From positions 1-32,643 of the forward strand of contig CAYJNG010000008.1 in the NCBI GenBank assembly GCA_964371505.1: a stretch of 32,643 nt of DNA, read 5' to 3'. Of this stretch, positions 32,477 to 32,643 are shown piece by piece. A program made the position numbers and the translations under genes. The DNA is from CAYJAD01 sp964371505 (GTDB taxonomy: Bacteria > Desulfobacterota > Desulfovibrionia > Desulfovibrionales > Desulfovibrionaceae). The notes under the pieces were generated by a model. That model saw only the letters and a list, made by a program, of their open reading frames with translations. It was not told the DNA's origin and did no database searches. Numbering within the stretch: position 1 is the first letter of the stretch; every line of letters starts with the position of its first letter.

Positions 32477-32643
32477 CAAAAGTTGAGCCTAGGCGCTGTT
32501 TGCGCGTTGGCGACTATTGCAATACGCTGGAATATATTTTGTTAGCCCGTAAGAGGGAAATGGAGAGAGCATTCTTTTCTGGAAAGTATAAAAATAGAAT
32601 TTTGTAACAAGCAAAGTATATAAAAAGCCCCTGCGCCGTAAAG
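32477..32643. other. Right-edge spacer
   Basis: No gene is visible. The last bases (AAAAAGCCCCTGCG, from about 32622) look like the left arm of a terminator hairpin cut off by the window edge. Confidence 0.3.

Noticed and set aside
1..32643. CRISPR array, tRNA, rRNA or complete prophage or insertion sequence
   Set aside because: I found no regularly spaced short repeats, no tRNA-like T-loop sequence in spacers, and no transposase, integrase or phage structural protein.

Overview
The window looks like a chromosomal segment of a host-associated Desulfovibrionaceae-like bacterium (Desulfobacterota) of intermediate GC. This placement is an inference. It rests on a CobA-HemD fusion, a Cache-type hybrid histidine kinase, AddAB recombination nucleases with an iron-sulfur AddB, an MltC-like transglycosylase and an SlyD-type FKBP. 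No marker in the window proves it. A 100-N gap flanked by exact 55-bp copies shows the sequence is a draft assembly, possibly a metagenome bin.

Layout. Positions 1-1000 are gene-poor: two copies of what looks like the 3' end of a gene, and a short secreted-peptide gene interrupted by TGA. A good promoter then drives pepA and a translationally coupled cobA-hemD fusion (1178-4188). A structured spacer precedes a hybrid sensor kinase (4721-7102). Between two strong terminators lie two tandem copies of a 28-residue single-helix peptide gene (7412-7599). Next come a nitronate monooxygenase-like flavoprotein (8048-9163), a divergent arsR / cysteine-loaded ArsP-type permease pair (9242-10933), a crotonase on the minus strand and a DHFR-like reductase.

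From 12744 to 14606 three RNA-modification genes are interlocked: rsmG and rlmH overlap at their stop codons, rlmH and tsaC at their start codons. A run on the plus strand follows: tsaC, HD-domain protein, phosphofructokinase, addA, addB (to 23357). The minus strand then carries slyD, a small secreted protein and a VWA-OmpA protein. Divergent from these is a probable two-gene operon: a CntK-like (DapF superfamily) racemase and a 1017-residue membrane protein with a degenerate PHP-like domain. After the assembly gap come an MltC-like lytic transglycosylase and a secreted ankyrin-repeat protein.

Most genes are housekeeping: tetrapyrrole synthesis, glycolysis, RNA modification, DNA repair and envelope maintenance. 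The least explained parts are the duplicated 28-residue peptide, whose two copies differ only by silent changes, and the racemase plus PHP-like membrane protein operon. No tRNA, rRNA, CRISPR array or intact insertion sequence was seen.
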